From positions 35,640,271-35,704,270 of the forward strand of contig CM065695.1 of assembly GCA_017654935.2 (NCBI GenBank): 64,000 nt of DNA, written 5' to 3'. A model generated the notes under the pieces. The model did not search any database. It was not told the origin of the DNA and was given only the letters and a program-made list of their open reading frames with translations. Shown piece by piece: positions 42,001 through 45,920 of the stretch. Position 1 is the stretch's first letter. Each line of letters begins with the position of its first letter. Both the position numbers and the translations under genes were made by a program. The DNA is from Phymorhynchus buccinoides (Eukaryota > Mollusca > Gastropoda > Neogastropoda > Raphitomidae).

Positions 42001-44038
42001 ATTTCTTTTTCCTTTACAATTTTAACCTTACCTACTGGAATATTTGCATTTAGTGTTCCGCTTGGAAAGGAAGATTCTCTCGATCTCAGTTCTGTTCAAA
42101 ATTATATACCTTTTCCTTTGATGTTCTTTTTTCTTCGAGGCAGTGGTCATCCTCTGATCTCTCATATCCGAACTAACGCTTGATTTTATGCATGCGTGCA
42201 AGTTTTGCAACTGAAATTGGATTTGTTTCAACATCCTCTTGTTTGTATTTCCAGAGAGAGAAACAAAAACTGTTGTGAGTTGGAAGTTGAACAAGGGCAT
42301 GTTTGTTTCTCAATGTAACTTTTCACTTTTTGTGTAAATAAAAAAGTGTTCTAGTCTCCACAGCTTAAATGATTGGATTGATTATTGATGAAATCTGATA
42401 GAATGATATCTGATGGGCAAAGTTGACGACTAATACAGTCAAACCTCTATTTTAAGACTTCCACAAAGTCAGAAAAAAATGGGTCTTAACTTGGAGGGGT
42501 CTTATAACAGAGGTCAGTTTTATGCATAAAATATAGTAAGCTACATTAATCCGTTCCAACAAAATCGGTCTTAAATGAGAGGTCTTTTAACGGAGGGTGT
42601 TATAATAGAGGTTTGACTTTATTCCACTAACTGTAATAAGAACAACAAAACCCAAACAAAAACAAACAAATAAAAAAAAAACCAAACCCCAAGAAAACCA
42701 CACAAGCAAACCCAACAATAACCAATGGTCAACCTATGGCGATATTTTTCACGCCAGAGGGCAGTCAATGCACTAGGGGCTTATCACGCGGTTTTTTTAC
42801 TTGGGCGTAGTGAGAGAGAGAGTGATGGTAGGACCACTCACTGTCTCTCTCTCTTTCTTTATCCCCAACTAATAATATAGAGAGGATTAGCCCCACACGA
42901 GCGTCATGCCCTCTGGTGTGAAAAAAATCGCACTAAGTCTCTCATTGGTCTCTCTTTGTAGTTTTAAAACATTTTTTGACTGCATCAGGTGAAAGTTTGC
43001 TACGTGTAGCGACGCACAGTACTGGTCTAAAACTTAGTGCATTAGTTGTCAGTTTTGAGCGTTAAAAAAAAAGAAGCGTTAAATCTTTGAACAGGTAAGC
43101 CAAAAAGCGTTAAATCTTTGAACAGGTAAGCCCTCCTCCGAAATCGAGATGTGTCGACTGAATGCAGTAGGGAGACCAGTGAAAACTGAAAACCGGGCGC
43201 TTATCACCCATTATGGCTATATGGCCTGGCACGTACCTCACCCATTATGGCCATATGGCCTGGCATCGTAGAAGAACAGGTAACCTAAAATCAACAGGTA
43301 TTGATGTTTTCACCACAAATTCCTGCCCTCCACTTTAACCCCTTGACTGCCACCAACGTATTACGTACTGACCTGGTGACATCACTGATGACGTCATCAG
43401 ATGAAGAGGAATAACTCTGATATGCTTGCTTTTGCTCTAACACAGTCAAGAGAGTAATATCCCCAGACCATTTTGCCAGATTGGCTCTATCAGTTGTCCT
43501 TTTCAAGGTATGATTTGCCCAATTATTTTTTCTTTAATTTTCTATGGCAGTCAAGGGGTTAATTACGTTGTGACAAGAAAAAAACACACAAAAACTTTGT
43601 GACAAATGCCGTCACTTGTACTGTACAAGTCACTGCACCATTTCAAATGGTGCAGTGACTTGTACAGTGGAACCTCCCTTATAAGACCTCCTATAAGACT
43701 CCCTCCCATATAAGACCTTCTCTGAGACATTGCCCTTCTTTGTAAGTATTAAAATTACCTCCCTTACAAGACCCCTCCCTTATAAGACCTCATTTTGGAC
43801 GATTTTTGAATGTCTTATAAGAGAGGTTCCGCTGTATATTTGATTTGATGTACGTATTGTTTGACAGGATGAAGGGGCGCGGCTGAGGAAGATGCACCAG
43901 TCGGACACGTCCCCCTCCACCTACACCCCCCCCTCCCAGTCCTCCATGGCCATGACCCCCGCCACAACCTTCCCCCCTGTTGTCTACGTCATCGCTGCCA
44001 TCATCATCGGCCTCCTCATCGGGAAACTCATTCTCTGA
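13312..44038 (+). CDS. VAP: VAMP-associated protein VAPA/VAPB homologue (join 13312..13369, 17638..17790, 18567..18673, 19697..19774, 31640..31711, 34275..34379, 43868..44038)
   Basis: Tail-anchored ER protein whose MSP domain binds FFAT motifs of lipid-transfer and other proteins at membrane contact sites. Seven exons join in frame to 247 residues, close to vertebrate VAPA and VAPB. The MSP domain (about 7-125) includes [25 protein letters not shown] and [20 protein letters not shown]. Pro56, the position altered in human VAPB ALS8, is conserved at the same number, as are Lys87 and Met89 of the FFAT-binding face. Exons 5 and 6 give a Pro/Thr-rich linker and a short coiled coil ([20 protein letters not shown]). 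Exon 7 has the anchor [19 protein letters not shown] ending at the stop. The start codon is the first ATG after the promoter, and MAK matches the family. Intron 4 hosts two nested DIRS elements. VAPA versus VAPB cannot be decided and is probably not meaningful for an invertebrate. Confidence 0.95.
14343..14795 (+). mobile_element. LINE 3' fragment in VAP intron 1
   Basis: The frame contains [18 protein letters not shown], then [20 protein letters not shown] and [20 protein letters not shown], a LINE polymerase C-terminus. The preceding part (ARFVKF) is interrupted by a stop, so the fragment is dead. The later open residues to 14940 do not match. Confidence 0.75.
14796..15025. other. Intron sequence without recognised feature
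   Basis: C/T-rich stretch following the LINE fragment. No feature recognised. Confidence 0.4.
15026..15500. repeat. Repeat with AGGCATGAAAACAGCTCCGC end (partial)
   Basis: Homologous to the complete element at 18990-19379: same AGGCATGAAAACAGCTCCGC start, CCGCCGAAAATGCGATC and ATCGGCCGAGTGTAC. The part GTTGATGTTGGGTTTGAA is repeated at about 15280, 15340 and 15417, so the right part has been internally rearranged. Confidence 0.6.
15779..15990. repeat. Poly-C tract and partial copy of the GGACTATAAGGCG MITE family
   Basis: A C-run of 17 starts at 15779. From about 15870 to 15985 the sequence matches the interior of the family copies at 45.8 and 58.8 kb (AAATTCAGATTTTTGTTA, GGCGCAGGGGTCTCAGTCT). 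The terminal repeats are missing. Confidence 0.55.
16004..16181. mobile_element. pogo-like MITE, TA-flanked
   Basis: Starts CAGTGGAACCTCCCTTATAA and ends with its complement (GGTCCCACTG). It is flanked by TA at 16002-16003 and 16182-16183. The TIR and TA target fit the Tc1/mariner-pogo group. It encodes nothing. Confidence 0.85.
16182..17154. other. VAP intron 1 remainder, unassigned open frame 16390-16812
   Basis: An open stretch of 140 codons has no recognised domain, no splice context matching VAP and no coding signature I can name. I treat it as chance. A C-run lies at 17027-17039. Confidence 0.3.
17155..17189. repeat. 35-bp poly-C tract
   Basis: Uninterrupted C-run in VAP intron 1. A G-rich GGTGGGTGGG stretch follows at 17377-17442, and both could form four-stranded structures. 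Confidence 0.95.
17638..17790 (+). CDS. VAP: VAP exon 2
   Basis: Acceptor TGTTTGTTTGCAG before 17638, donor GCAG|GTGTGC after 17790, 153 nt. It encodes the core of the MSP domain from GPFTDVV to ETGGSIAVA, including Pro56. Confidence 0.95.
18567..18673 (+). CDS. VAP: VAP exon 3
   Basis: Acceptor TCTGTTTCAG, donor CTG|GTGAGT, 107 nt. It encodes [20 protein letters not shown] to ESQDQL, with the Lys87/Met89 FFAT-contact pair. Confidence 0.95.
18708..18963. mobile_element. hAT-like MITE, (C)AGGCATGGGAATT ends, copy 1
   Basis: Begins GGGATGGGAATTGTC and ends CTAATTCCCATGCCTG. The same terminal sequences bound the element at 45300-45653. The interior is full of AAAAGCC-type sequence and non-coding. 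The superfamily is inferred from the TIR style only. Confidence 0.65.
18990..19380. mobile_element. MITE with CAGGCATGAAAA ends
   Basis: CAGGCATGAAAACAGCTCCG at the left and TTTTCATGCCTG at the right end. The internal part is shared with 15026-15500, including a short poly-C (19213-19224). It lies 27 bp after the previous MITE in VAP intron 3. Confidence 0.7.
19697..19774 (+). CDS. VAP: VAP exon 4
   Basis: Acceptor after a run of T (TTTTTAAAG), donor CAG|GTGAGC, 26 codons. It encodes [20 protein letters not shown] and PKNTTQ, the end of the MSP domain. The long intron that follows hosts the DIRS elements. Confidence 0.93.
19826..20054. mobile_element. MITE with CAGGGCKCC...GGAGCC ends, copy 1
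   Basis: Nearly identical in order and content to 60051-60268 (GGACCCTCTAAAAGAATGTG, CCGCCTCTAGGACCCT). The interior is made of repeated AGGACCCTCTA and CCCAGGGA motifs. Confidence 0.7.
20548..20750 (+). repeat. Left inverted terminal repeat of DIRS A
   Basis: Starts ATCTATTCTATCATG, continues TTACCGTTTCACTACGAATG. It is complementary to 31180-31375 with one mismatch in the core (TAGATT versus TAAATT). Confidence 0.9.
20767..21427 (+). CDS. DIRS A gag remnant (C-terminal part)
   Basis: The open part starts immediately after the left ITR and ends at TAG 21425-21427; the first ATG is at 20789. It matches only the last third of element B's gag region ([11 protein letters not shown] versus [11 protein letters not shown]; then an Arg/Pro/Ser-rich basic tail [20 protein letters not shown]). 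About 1.8 kb of gag present in B is absent, so A has an internal deletion and probably depends on other elements for Gag. Confidence 0.75.
21442..23388 (+). CDS. DIRS A reverse transcriptase / RNase H
   Basis: 648 residues. RT motifs: [55 protein letters not shown] and the active site YLDDWLLLA near residue 209. RNase [55 protein letters not shown]. The C-terminal part (VDLFATKYN ... [14 protein letters not shown]) corresponds to the Dam-methyltransferase-like part of DIRS proteins, but the NPPY/DPPY motif is not kept. The frame is intact. It starts 15 bp after the gag stop, whereas in element B gag and RT are one frame. Confidence 0.9.
   Translation: MGDSGASTDSSVGSLLKCFSAWEHLVESPWVRQVVRVGFRFPFSREPPLSAQPISFPPPQDQSKFEAIDKEVAALCQKGAIVQIVPTEPGFYSRLFVVPKKSGEFRPVLDLSPLNKFIRTDKFKMETATSIRLSILPNDWATSIDLRDAYFHVGIHPSRQRFLRFVWKHKTYQFVALPFGLSPAPWIFSRITKELVRLARSQAIRLHVYLDDWLLLAASQALCLSQTDTLVRLSRTLGFRIHDGKSELTPSTSFSYLGMKFNTERFSVQPSETRVKAIFEIVSTFRLRTSLSARQLLRLLGLMESVADLLPLARVHKRPLQRLLSQRRLSQMPLEQLVSLGDWFLDSTEQWMNLEWLNSSVPIRPMQQQQFLHTDASTTGWGAHLDRVEVSGQWTSAEKDCHINLLEMEAVARALKSFALLLSGKWVTVCGDNTTALSYLRRQGGTRSPALSMKAEGILLWAQSRKIVLSVEYIPGKLNVLADQLSRKGQLLPTEWTVAHRSLLPLWHLWGKPHVDLFATKYNCRLPLYVSPMRDPQALARNAFSISWTGMSTYAYPPTSLLTKVLEKYCRDRPRLIVIAPFWETSPWFPELESLSHVPSVPLRLTRDTLLQPRSGVGHANPQLFQLTAWLLCGPGCEHDSYQTKLLT
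23328..24129 (+). pseudogene. DIRS A tyrosine recombinase, 5' part (split by element B)
   Basis: ATG at 23328 lies inside the end of the RT/RNase H frame (61-nt overlap in another frame). It encodes the N-terminal domain ([29 protein letters not shown]) and the first catalytic Arg region [12 protein letters not shown] and FRAKNQ Lys region. The frame is broken at the ACCA at 24126-24129, where element B is inserted. The remaining catalytic residues are at 30501-30778. Confidence 0.9.
24130..24319 (+). repeat. Left inverted terminal repeat of DIRS B
   Basis: Starts ATCTAATTTAATCATACTAT, then ACCAACACTCAAAACAACTG. It ends at GGATATGTCATT. It pairs with 30281-30458. Confidence 0.93.
24551..28858 (+). 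CDS. DIRS B gag-RT-RNase H polyprotein
   Basis: From ATG 24551 (MASSTPSV; an in-frame ATG at 24485 is less likely) about 1435 residues to TAG at 28856-28858. The first ~800 residues are Ser/Pro-rich Gag with a run of VSPG-type repeats (around nt 25460-25550) and a basic [20 protein letters not shown] tail. [39 protein letters not shown] near residue 1010. RNase [43 protein letters not shown]. The C-terminal part LLDLFATRF ... [15 protein letters not shown] resembles the DIRS Dam-like methyltransferase part without an NPPY motif. No stop or frameshift was seen. Gag and RT in one frame is a difference from element A. Confidence 0.92.
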   Translation: MASSTPSVPTSSKAVSASLVSVSKSDDPSSLARDPLGRFSKSSLESSSKSSHKSSSRSSKQSHSQSVSVTPAKPVSEPAPVSLPSEVSAPSPFPLDSQAFYDAFFRHLDSSGFRVLPVTSTESSSYFGSMSRPEKVPPVVSSRETVTGATLSPSSVHRLASRRPLSTKASVNLNRDRKSLSTSGFRPVGMMFTEQRGSPPGSLPSDRGDSSVTRLASLSGNHPVVPGRYLQDRERPVPFPESGLKSSTHFEGEVTRTVKSVGAGHLHTDKSPYPPPGGWLSSDPGTGAVGASWQSHRNRKIASPGCETVSSGSPGVYPVSPGIHPVSPGCLPVAWPTRAYRERVRLEPENSDDEFPVRSSGLGQPGMSRSHGGRHVLPVPAGVQRSSHSQPAEPSSRHGPPVVFDSLGRPYQKLQRPDPSGEFSEFQSDYESDMELDPQSEVPHSHTEPSVQNLLKILSRSCPYVVPVRSSHQESATDHAVGSLLQAKSSLTLQAPSFLEDSVVKAEFTLRTGKVLSLKQIAEANLGRSQPVSSQSASFVVPRFRPFVPLPTEYLPFPSVSKPSAEEVESLRGPAAVPPVTFKPSAFKSLEESLSGSLRACGMATSLVHTLAESLGKSASDSPADFRCFDQIDEASVGVSLALLGNVLQSLSDVTAGLKVQTCALARDSFLAQNRSLSSREKERLRSLPLPESGMFGEESVAPVLESSSKRKSADSQEAIYRALLNQPRAQPFRPQQASRPRFGFRKPFRAGYVPSRSKSVRYSSRPPPQFKALRPPFSVFSWQQEAESVQETAFSVGPARPRESLGVPVSSVDALLRAYLAWHKLVGNAWILGVVRDGFRFQFDREPPLSLSPVSFPPPRDPIRLEILQKEVEGLLLKGAITIVNDPSPGFYSRLFTVPKKTGGFRPVLDLSPLNKFSRKIHFKMETAATVRAFVRQGDWATSIDLRDAYFHVSIHPSRCKFLRFVWQGLVYQFHSLPFGLSLAPWIFTKVTREMAALARARGLRLKVYLDDWLLLASSRQLSSQQTELLLSLSTVLGFNINQEKSDLVPSQRFKYLGMIFDTESFQVSATPERILSLSNLVSELLAAQSTSFRRLLCLLGQMESVSGLLPLGRLHKRPLQREVLARVRDQSDFDQVVQLGTWFRDSVSQWTDSVWMNSMVPISRLGAQLFICTDASLTGWGAHLDSEEVSGKWTEAESERHINWLELEAIRLALLHFAPRLHGRCVVICGDNSTSLSYLRRQGGTRSASLSLTAEAILRWAFSLDISLTVEFVPGKLNVVADQLSRSDQILATEWTIAHQALSPVWRLWGKPLLDLFATRFTARLTLYVSPVRDPQAFARNAFSFPWKGMLMYAFPPTALIPRVLEKCLREHPDLILVTPMWPTSHWFPELLDMAQDGPLPLNLTPATLLQPRSGVGHPCPSRLNLVAWRLSV
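28840..29916 (+). CDS. DIRS B tyrosine recombinase
   Basis: 358 residues. ATG 28840 overlaps the end of the RT/RNase H frame by 19 nt in another frame. The N-terminal SAM-like domain includes [20 protein letters not shown] and [15 protein letters not shown]. Candidate catalytic residues are present in order: Arg at 164/165 ([11 protein letters not shown]), Lys199 (FRAKNQ), His295 and Arg298 ([11 protein letters not shown]), Trp321 (FWKSQNTF) and the nucleophile Tyr331 (FLQFYL). This enzyme would join the circular DNA intermediate to the target. All residues needed appear intact, which supports B being or having recently been autonomous. Confidence 0.92.
   Translation: MATVRLGLRSQGFSTRTVDLLVASRRKSTNDLYDLRWATWFAFCQERKFDPLRPSTVQFVEFLSHLLRTRNLSSQTLSGYRAALISTISLALGSKFTENLSALPVSHFLDAVRLQAPSRTVQCPQWDIFLVLAFLRDKCEPLESLSLKLLTLKTVFLISLATARRISGLHALSGLTKDVQFEEDFSSVSLSFLPEFRAKNQSGDVSSPLVSISSLRSVLGPDDRDIFLCPVRALRSYLARTKSFRGAKRRLFVSINPKYCSDVAKGTVSRWILDLIKLAYARSLVRLPDNPIRAHELRAISSSLAVVKGVPLVKVMASAFWKSQNTFLQFYLRDISAQGEDDSFSIKKVVVAQVPVSL
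30133..30234 (+). repeat. Internal complementary region of DIRS B
   Basis: Complement of the left end (GCAGTTGTTTTGAGTGTTGG ... ATTAAATTAGAT) joined directly to complement of the right end (TGGTGGATTTTGATTAATCC ... ACTTACCAACACTCAAAAC). It therefore reads as the junction of the two ends in a circle, with TGGT (ACCA) at the join. Confidence 0.9.
30281..30500 (+). repeat. Right inverted terminal repeat of DIRS B
   Basis: Complement of the left ITR plus an extension ending AATCAAAATCCACCA. The extension is about 28 bp longer than the left end, the asymmetry seen in DIRS elements. Confidence 0.9.
30501..30778 (+). pseudogene. DIRS A tyrosine recombinase, 3' part
   Basis: Continues the frame interrupted at 24129: [28 protein letters not shown] (His and second Arg), [15 protein letters not shown] (Trp and nucleophile Tyr), ending [10 protein letters not shown] and TAA at 30776-30778. 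It aligns over its whole length to the end of B's recombinase. It has no start of its own. Confidence 0.9.
30998..31095 (+). repeat. Internal complementary region of DIRS A
   Basis: CTCATTCGTAGTGAAACGGT ... GATAGAATAGAT (complement of the left end) followed by TGAATGATTTTAGTTAATAT ... CCGTTTCACTACGA (complement of the right end), i.e. the circle junction of A. Confidence 0.88.
31180..31405 (+). repeat. Right inverted terminal repeat of DIRS A
   Basis: Complement of the left ITR, then an extension TATATAGATAGAATAGATAG ... AAAATCATTCA. Ten bases later the TAA target of a Harbinger-like MITE begins. Confidence 0.88.
31418..31606. mobile_element. PIF/Harbinger-like MITE, copy 2
   Basis: GGCCGTGTACACACATAAGC at the left, GTGAACCCGGCC at the right, flanked by perfect TAA (31415-31417, 31607-31609). 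Same family and size as 127-315. The right end is 33 bp before VAP exon 5. Confidence 0.85.
31640..31711 (+). CDS. VAP: VAP exon 5
   Basis: Acceptor CTTGAACACAG, donor AAAG|GTACCT, 24 codons: [20 protein letters not shown] then TPPK. This is the hydrophilic linker after the MSP domain. It is short and variable in the family, so recognition rests on frame, splice sites and position. Confidence 0.82.
31712..32416. other. VAP intron 5, first part
   Basis: Contains a CTT microsatellite (31752-31762) and a CCATATGGCCATAATGGG motif (31779-31796) that recurs inverted near 43205-43265. Nothing coding recognised. Confidence 0.4.
32417..32943. mobile_element. piggyBac-like MITE, tandem composite, TTAA-flanked
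   Basis: Starts TTAACCCTTTCACCACCG and ends GCTAGCGCTGAAAGGGTTAA. An internal boundary AAAAGGGTTAA at 32668-32678 is followed by a second copy lacking its first ~70 bp. The empty site is seen in a related LINE-tail copy: GCGCATAGAACTTAAAGGTA at 54868-54887 corresponds to GCGCATAGAGCTTTAA|TTAAGGTATGCGC here. Confidence 0.8.
33060..33270. repeat. Dispersed repeat, copy 1 (pair with 47850-48270)
   Basis: Shares AAATGCAAAGACATTCACTG, CCTGCCATGTGTTTGTCTAT and AAAGCAACGCATG with the 47.9-kb copy. It lacks the MITE inserted there and so shows the empty target TTTTAG at 33146-33151. Confidence 0.75.
33262..33760 (+). mobile_element. LINE 3' fragment in VAP intron 5
   Basis: The frame from 33262 reads [70 protein letters not shown] and stops at 33517. 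This is a LINE polymerase C-terminus. A GTGTGTGC-rich part follows, and the tail GATTAAGCGCTATAAATGC ends in (ATT)n. Confidence 0.8.
33916..34161. mobile_element. piggyBac-like MITE, TTAA-flanked
   Basis: TTAACCCTTTCATCGCCACT ... GCTAGCGTTGAAAGGGTTAA. Related to 32417-32943 and to 56391-56623 (shared GGCATCAAACGAGGGTCTGG region). Confidence 0.85.
34275..34379 (+). CDS. VAP: VAP exon 6
   Basis: Acceptor CTGTTACGCAG, donor AAG|GTCAGT, 35 codons. Gly/Asp/Lys linker, then a heptad-like [20 protein letters not shown] forming the coiled coil that mediates dimerisation in VAPs. Confidence 0.9.
34380..35310. other. VAP intron 6, first part
   Basis: Contains a direct repeat TTTTTATGAACAACGAAGTG at 34770-34820 and decayed sequence; no coding exon recognised. 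Confidence 0.4.
35310..35760. repeat. Dispersed repeat, copy 1 (pair with 48487-48900)
   Basis: Shares GAAATAATTAAGGGGAGTAA, GTGTGTGGGAGTGATCTTGC, CATCCTGCGGTTTCAAG and GAAGTGCTCTCCCC with the second copy in the same orientation. Confidence 0.75.
35846..36010. repeat. (CA)n and (GT)n microsatellites
   Basis: CA run 35846-35895 and GT run 35976-36010, 80 bp apart and complementary, so they could pair. Confidence 0.95.
36155..37430. repeat. 77-bp satellite, about 16 copies
   Basis: The unit starts TGACTCAGTTGCTTACTGAA and continues CACCTGTACTGTGCATGGAT, ending CGATTTTTCCATATTTTGC. Steps of exactly 77 bp (36155, 36232, ...). The left and middle copies are nearly identical. The last four (from about 37165) carry progressive deletions. 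Confidence 0.97.
37431..38795. other. VAP intron 6, middle part
   Basis: AT-rich. It holds a GACC tandem at 38330-38350 inside a repeat-like segment (GTGCGACAATTTTG twice, 38286-38315). No exon recognised. Confidence 0.4.
38796..39424. mobile_element. Long MITE (TACCGTAAAAxTGGACTA ends), copy 1, with nested TTAA element
   Basis: Inverted relative to 52066-52703. The two share TTACCGTAAAATGTGGACTA, GCGGCTTATAGACTGATGCG, and CTTATATACAGGTGCATCTT. The piggyBac-like element at 39141-39370 is absent from the other copy. Confidence 0.75.
39141..39370. mobile_element. piggyBac-like MITE nested in MITE, TTAA-flanked
   Basis: TTAAGCCTCTTGACTGCC ... GGCAGTCAGGGGGTTAA. The 52.1-kb copy of the host MITE shows the unoccupied TTAA (52117-52120) with identical flanks. 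The same element is found inverted at 43335-43562. Confidence 0.88.
39680..39885 (+). repeat. Solo DIRS right terminal repeat
   Basis: Related to the right ITR of element A: CCAAGGGAAGAAATTTGTAG, TTGGCAATTGCCCCAAGTTG, then TTCGTAGTGAAACGGTAAGT and ATATAGATAGAATAGATAG. No gag, RT or recombinase is next to it. Divergence from A is clearly greater than between A's own repeats, so it is an older relic. Confidence 0.75.
39889..40119. mobile_element. 231-bp foldback element
   Basis: GATGGCTTGGAGTCAAAACG at the left is complementary to CAAGCCATC at the right end. The arms continue through CTATCTTTAGATAG, GACGTATTATTG and TATATTTCTGCAG for about 100 bp each. It lies immediately after the DIRS terminal repeat. 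Confidence 0.8.
40120..40687. other. VAP intron 6, no recognised feature
   Basis: Nothing coding or repetitive recognised. Confidence 0.4.
40688..41267. mobile_element. MITE with CAGGGCTCCCCATT ends
   Basis: CAGGGCTCCCCATTTTGT at the left; AGAATGGGGAGCCCTG at the right. 580 bp, non-coding, with tandem TATAGAGGGT ... CACCCCCAGG motifs and short CA/CT microsatellites inside. Confidence 0.75.
42436..42619. mobile_element. pogo-like MITE, divergent copy
   Basis: CAGTCAAACCTCTATTTTAA at the left, ATAGAGGTTTGACT(T) at the right, TA on both sides. The TIR is shifted from the GGAACC type of the other copies, so it is a separate subfamily. Confidence 0.75.
42620..43334. other. VAP intron 6, last part
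   Basis: Holds an A-rich patch, a duplicated 30-bp segment (AAGCGTTAAATCTTTGAACA twice, 43073-43130) and a duplicated CATTATGGC-ATATGGCCTGGC segment (43208-43265). Confidence 0.5.
43335..43562. mobile_element. piggyBac-like MITE, TTAA-flanked
   Basis: TTAACCCCTTGACTGCCACC ... TGGCAGTCAAGGGGTTAA. Inverted copy of 39141-39370. Confidence 0.88.
43621..43667. repeat. 47-bp perfect palindrome
   Basis: Arms of 23 bp (CTGTACAAGTCACTGCACCA then TTT, and complement) around a single C. The right arm runs into the pogo-like MITE. The left arm is preceded by another short palindrome CTTGTAC/GTACAAG. Confidence 0.95.
43665..43834. mobile_element. pogo-like MITE before VAP exon 7
   Basis: CAGTGGAACCTCCCTTATAA ... 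GAGGTTCCGCTG with TA on both sides. The end is 33 bp before exon 7, so part of the exon's branch-point region may come from this element. Confidence 0.85.
43868..44038 (+). CDS. VAP: VAP exon 7
   Basis: Acceptor TTTGACAG, 57 codons to TGA at 44036-44038. [13 protein letters not shown] (end of coiled coil), Ser/Thr/Pro linker, then the tail anchor [19 protein letters not shown]. Confidence 0.95.
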   Translation, partial: DEGARLRKMHQSDTSPSTYTPPSQSSMAMTPATTFPPVVYVIAAIIIGLLIGKLIL

Positions 44039-44840
44039 GACTCGTCTCTTTCTCTCTCTCTCTCTTGACACCCCCCCCCCCCCCCCCCTCTCCCCACAAT
44101 TCCTTCCTCTACTATATTTTAAAACTATCTCTTTCTTACTTCTCCCACGAGTGTTCTTTTGAAGTACTACAGAATCGACCGGATCAAACGTGAGGGGGAA
44201 AAGGAATAAAAATAATGTCACATGTACGAAGAGGTGGAAGGTTGTGTTGTTGAGGACAATTGTAACTAAAGGTCAGATCCCCCTCCCTACCCCGACCATT
44301 GGATTACATGCAGCGATCGATTGGTACCTTACCCAAGAGGGAGAGACAGTTTTTTGCGAAGGTAATTTTTATGTAGGTACCTCAGGGACAGAAGCGGCGA
44401 AAGTGAAATTGTTGTAGGTTCCTGGGGCAGAGAAACGGGGTGATTTTTTTTGGGTGTAGTGTCGTCGGCGCACAGCTAGCCAGAACCAAGTCGGTGACAG
44501 CGTCGTCAGTTTCACTGCCTCATGGTGGTTTGTTAGCCTCCCTTTAACCCCCCCCCTCTCCCTAACCCCCGTAAAAGGGTTTTCTTTTGGAAGATGAAGA
44601 CGTGAGTTGAAGTAGAGAGCACCGTTTCCTGTTTGATGATCTTGCGTTTGTTTGTTTGTTTTTATTGACTTGTGTTTGTTTTACTCTTACGTGCGTGCCT
44701 GTACGATTATTGGGTTTGTTGTCCGCTGAAGTTTTGTTTTGTTAAAAAACTGAAGGTGACAACCAACCTTACTGGATTTATGTCTGAAAGTGTTTGCGTC
44801 ACGTTTTGTGTTCAAATAAAGAGCTGGTTTTGTAGGTGTC
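44039..44840 (+). other. VAP: VAP 3' UTR
   Basis: About 800 nt from the stop to the first good polyadenylation signal. Contains a C-run at 44072-44089. The end is inferred from the signal at 44815. Confidence 0.6.
44815..44820 (+). terminator. VAP polyadenylation signal
   Basis: AATAAA followed by GT-rich GGTTTTGTAGGTGTCTC. A second AATAAA lies at 44944-44949 and could serve as an alternative site. Confidence 0.6.
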
Positions 44841-45299
44841 TCTGTTATTAAGTTTTTTAAGGTTCTTGTACATTTATGGTCGTTAATGAGGAATGTTTCG
44901 TTCGAACAATGTTGTCTGGCTGTCCTGCTGGAAAAGGGGGAGAAATAAATGTTTTTTATATTTTGCCTGTGCTTTATTTTTTATTCAGTTTAGTTATTAA
45001 GCTTTCCTTCAGTATGGTTGCTTTTCCTTGACTTCTGCTAACTTATAGTTTTATACCTGTTTTGTACTCTTTTGTTTTCCTCCCATAGAGATTGAAATTG
45101 TTGATTTAGGTCAAGATGGGATTTTTGTTGTGAATGAAAAGCGGATAACCAGTGTCTTGTGTGCGACTTGTTAATTTGTATTGTCTGCAATGTTCCACAA
45201 CGGTATACTTTTCAACGGTGACTGTATTCAGCATGCAGCAATGACTCTGTGTGTGTGTGTGTGTTTAACTTGGTGTAACTGTAAGCGCATGTAAAAGCC

Positions 45300-45653
45300 A
45301 GGCATGGGAATTGTCGGTCTTTTGGCTGATTTCAGCTTTTTTGATGGTCCTCTTCAGTCTCTTTTTTTGCAAGTTTCAGCTTTTTTGATGGTCCAAGAGG
45401 ACATTTATGAGAAGAAGCCCAATGAGTAAAACTGAAGTTATTGGTTATAAATGAATGCAAAATGAACTAAATATATCAGTCTTATCTCTAATACTGTTTT
45501 TAAGGCTTAGATAACAGAAGAAGCTTCATTTTCTGGGGGCTGTATCCCAACACACACGGTTTTCAGTTGTTTTTTTTTTTATTCCTTGTTCCTATGCCTG
45601 CTTCCAGACCCCAATTTTCAGTCTTTTTTGTCTTCTCTAATTCCCATGCCTGA
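45300..45653. mobile_element. hAT-like MITE, AGGCATGGGAATT ends, copy 2
   Basis: AGGCATGGGAATTGTC at the left and CTAATTCCCATGCCT at the right, as in 18708-18963. The interior repeats TTTCAGCTTTTTTGATGGTC twice. Confidence 0.75.
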
Positions 45654-45745
45654 AAGCACATCTAGTTTTTCTATCCACACTTCACTGTTATTCCAATCAC
45701 TGGTTATATATTATTTGTTTTTAAAGCTGACACTTAAGCAGAATT

Positions 45746-45920
45746 ACCGTATTTTATTGACTATAAGGCGATACTTTTCTCCCAGACTGAGACCCCTGCG
45801 CCCCTTATAATGTGACTGATATTATAGTAAGAAAATAGAGCAACAAAATCTGAATTTTGTGCTACATTTGGGGGGTGCGCATTATAATCAGGTGCACCTT
45901 GCAGTCCGTAAAATACGGTA
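45746..45920. mobile_element. MITE of the GACTATAAGGCG family
   Basis: TACCGTATTTTATTGACTAT at the left, AGTCCGTAAAATACGGTA at the right. Interior AGACTGAGACCCCTGCG and AAATCTGAATTTTGTG shared with 49530-49691 and 58776-58952. Confidence 0.8.
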
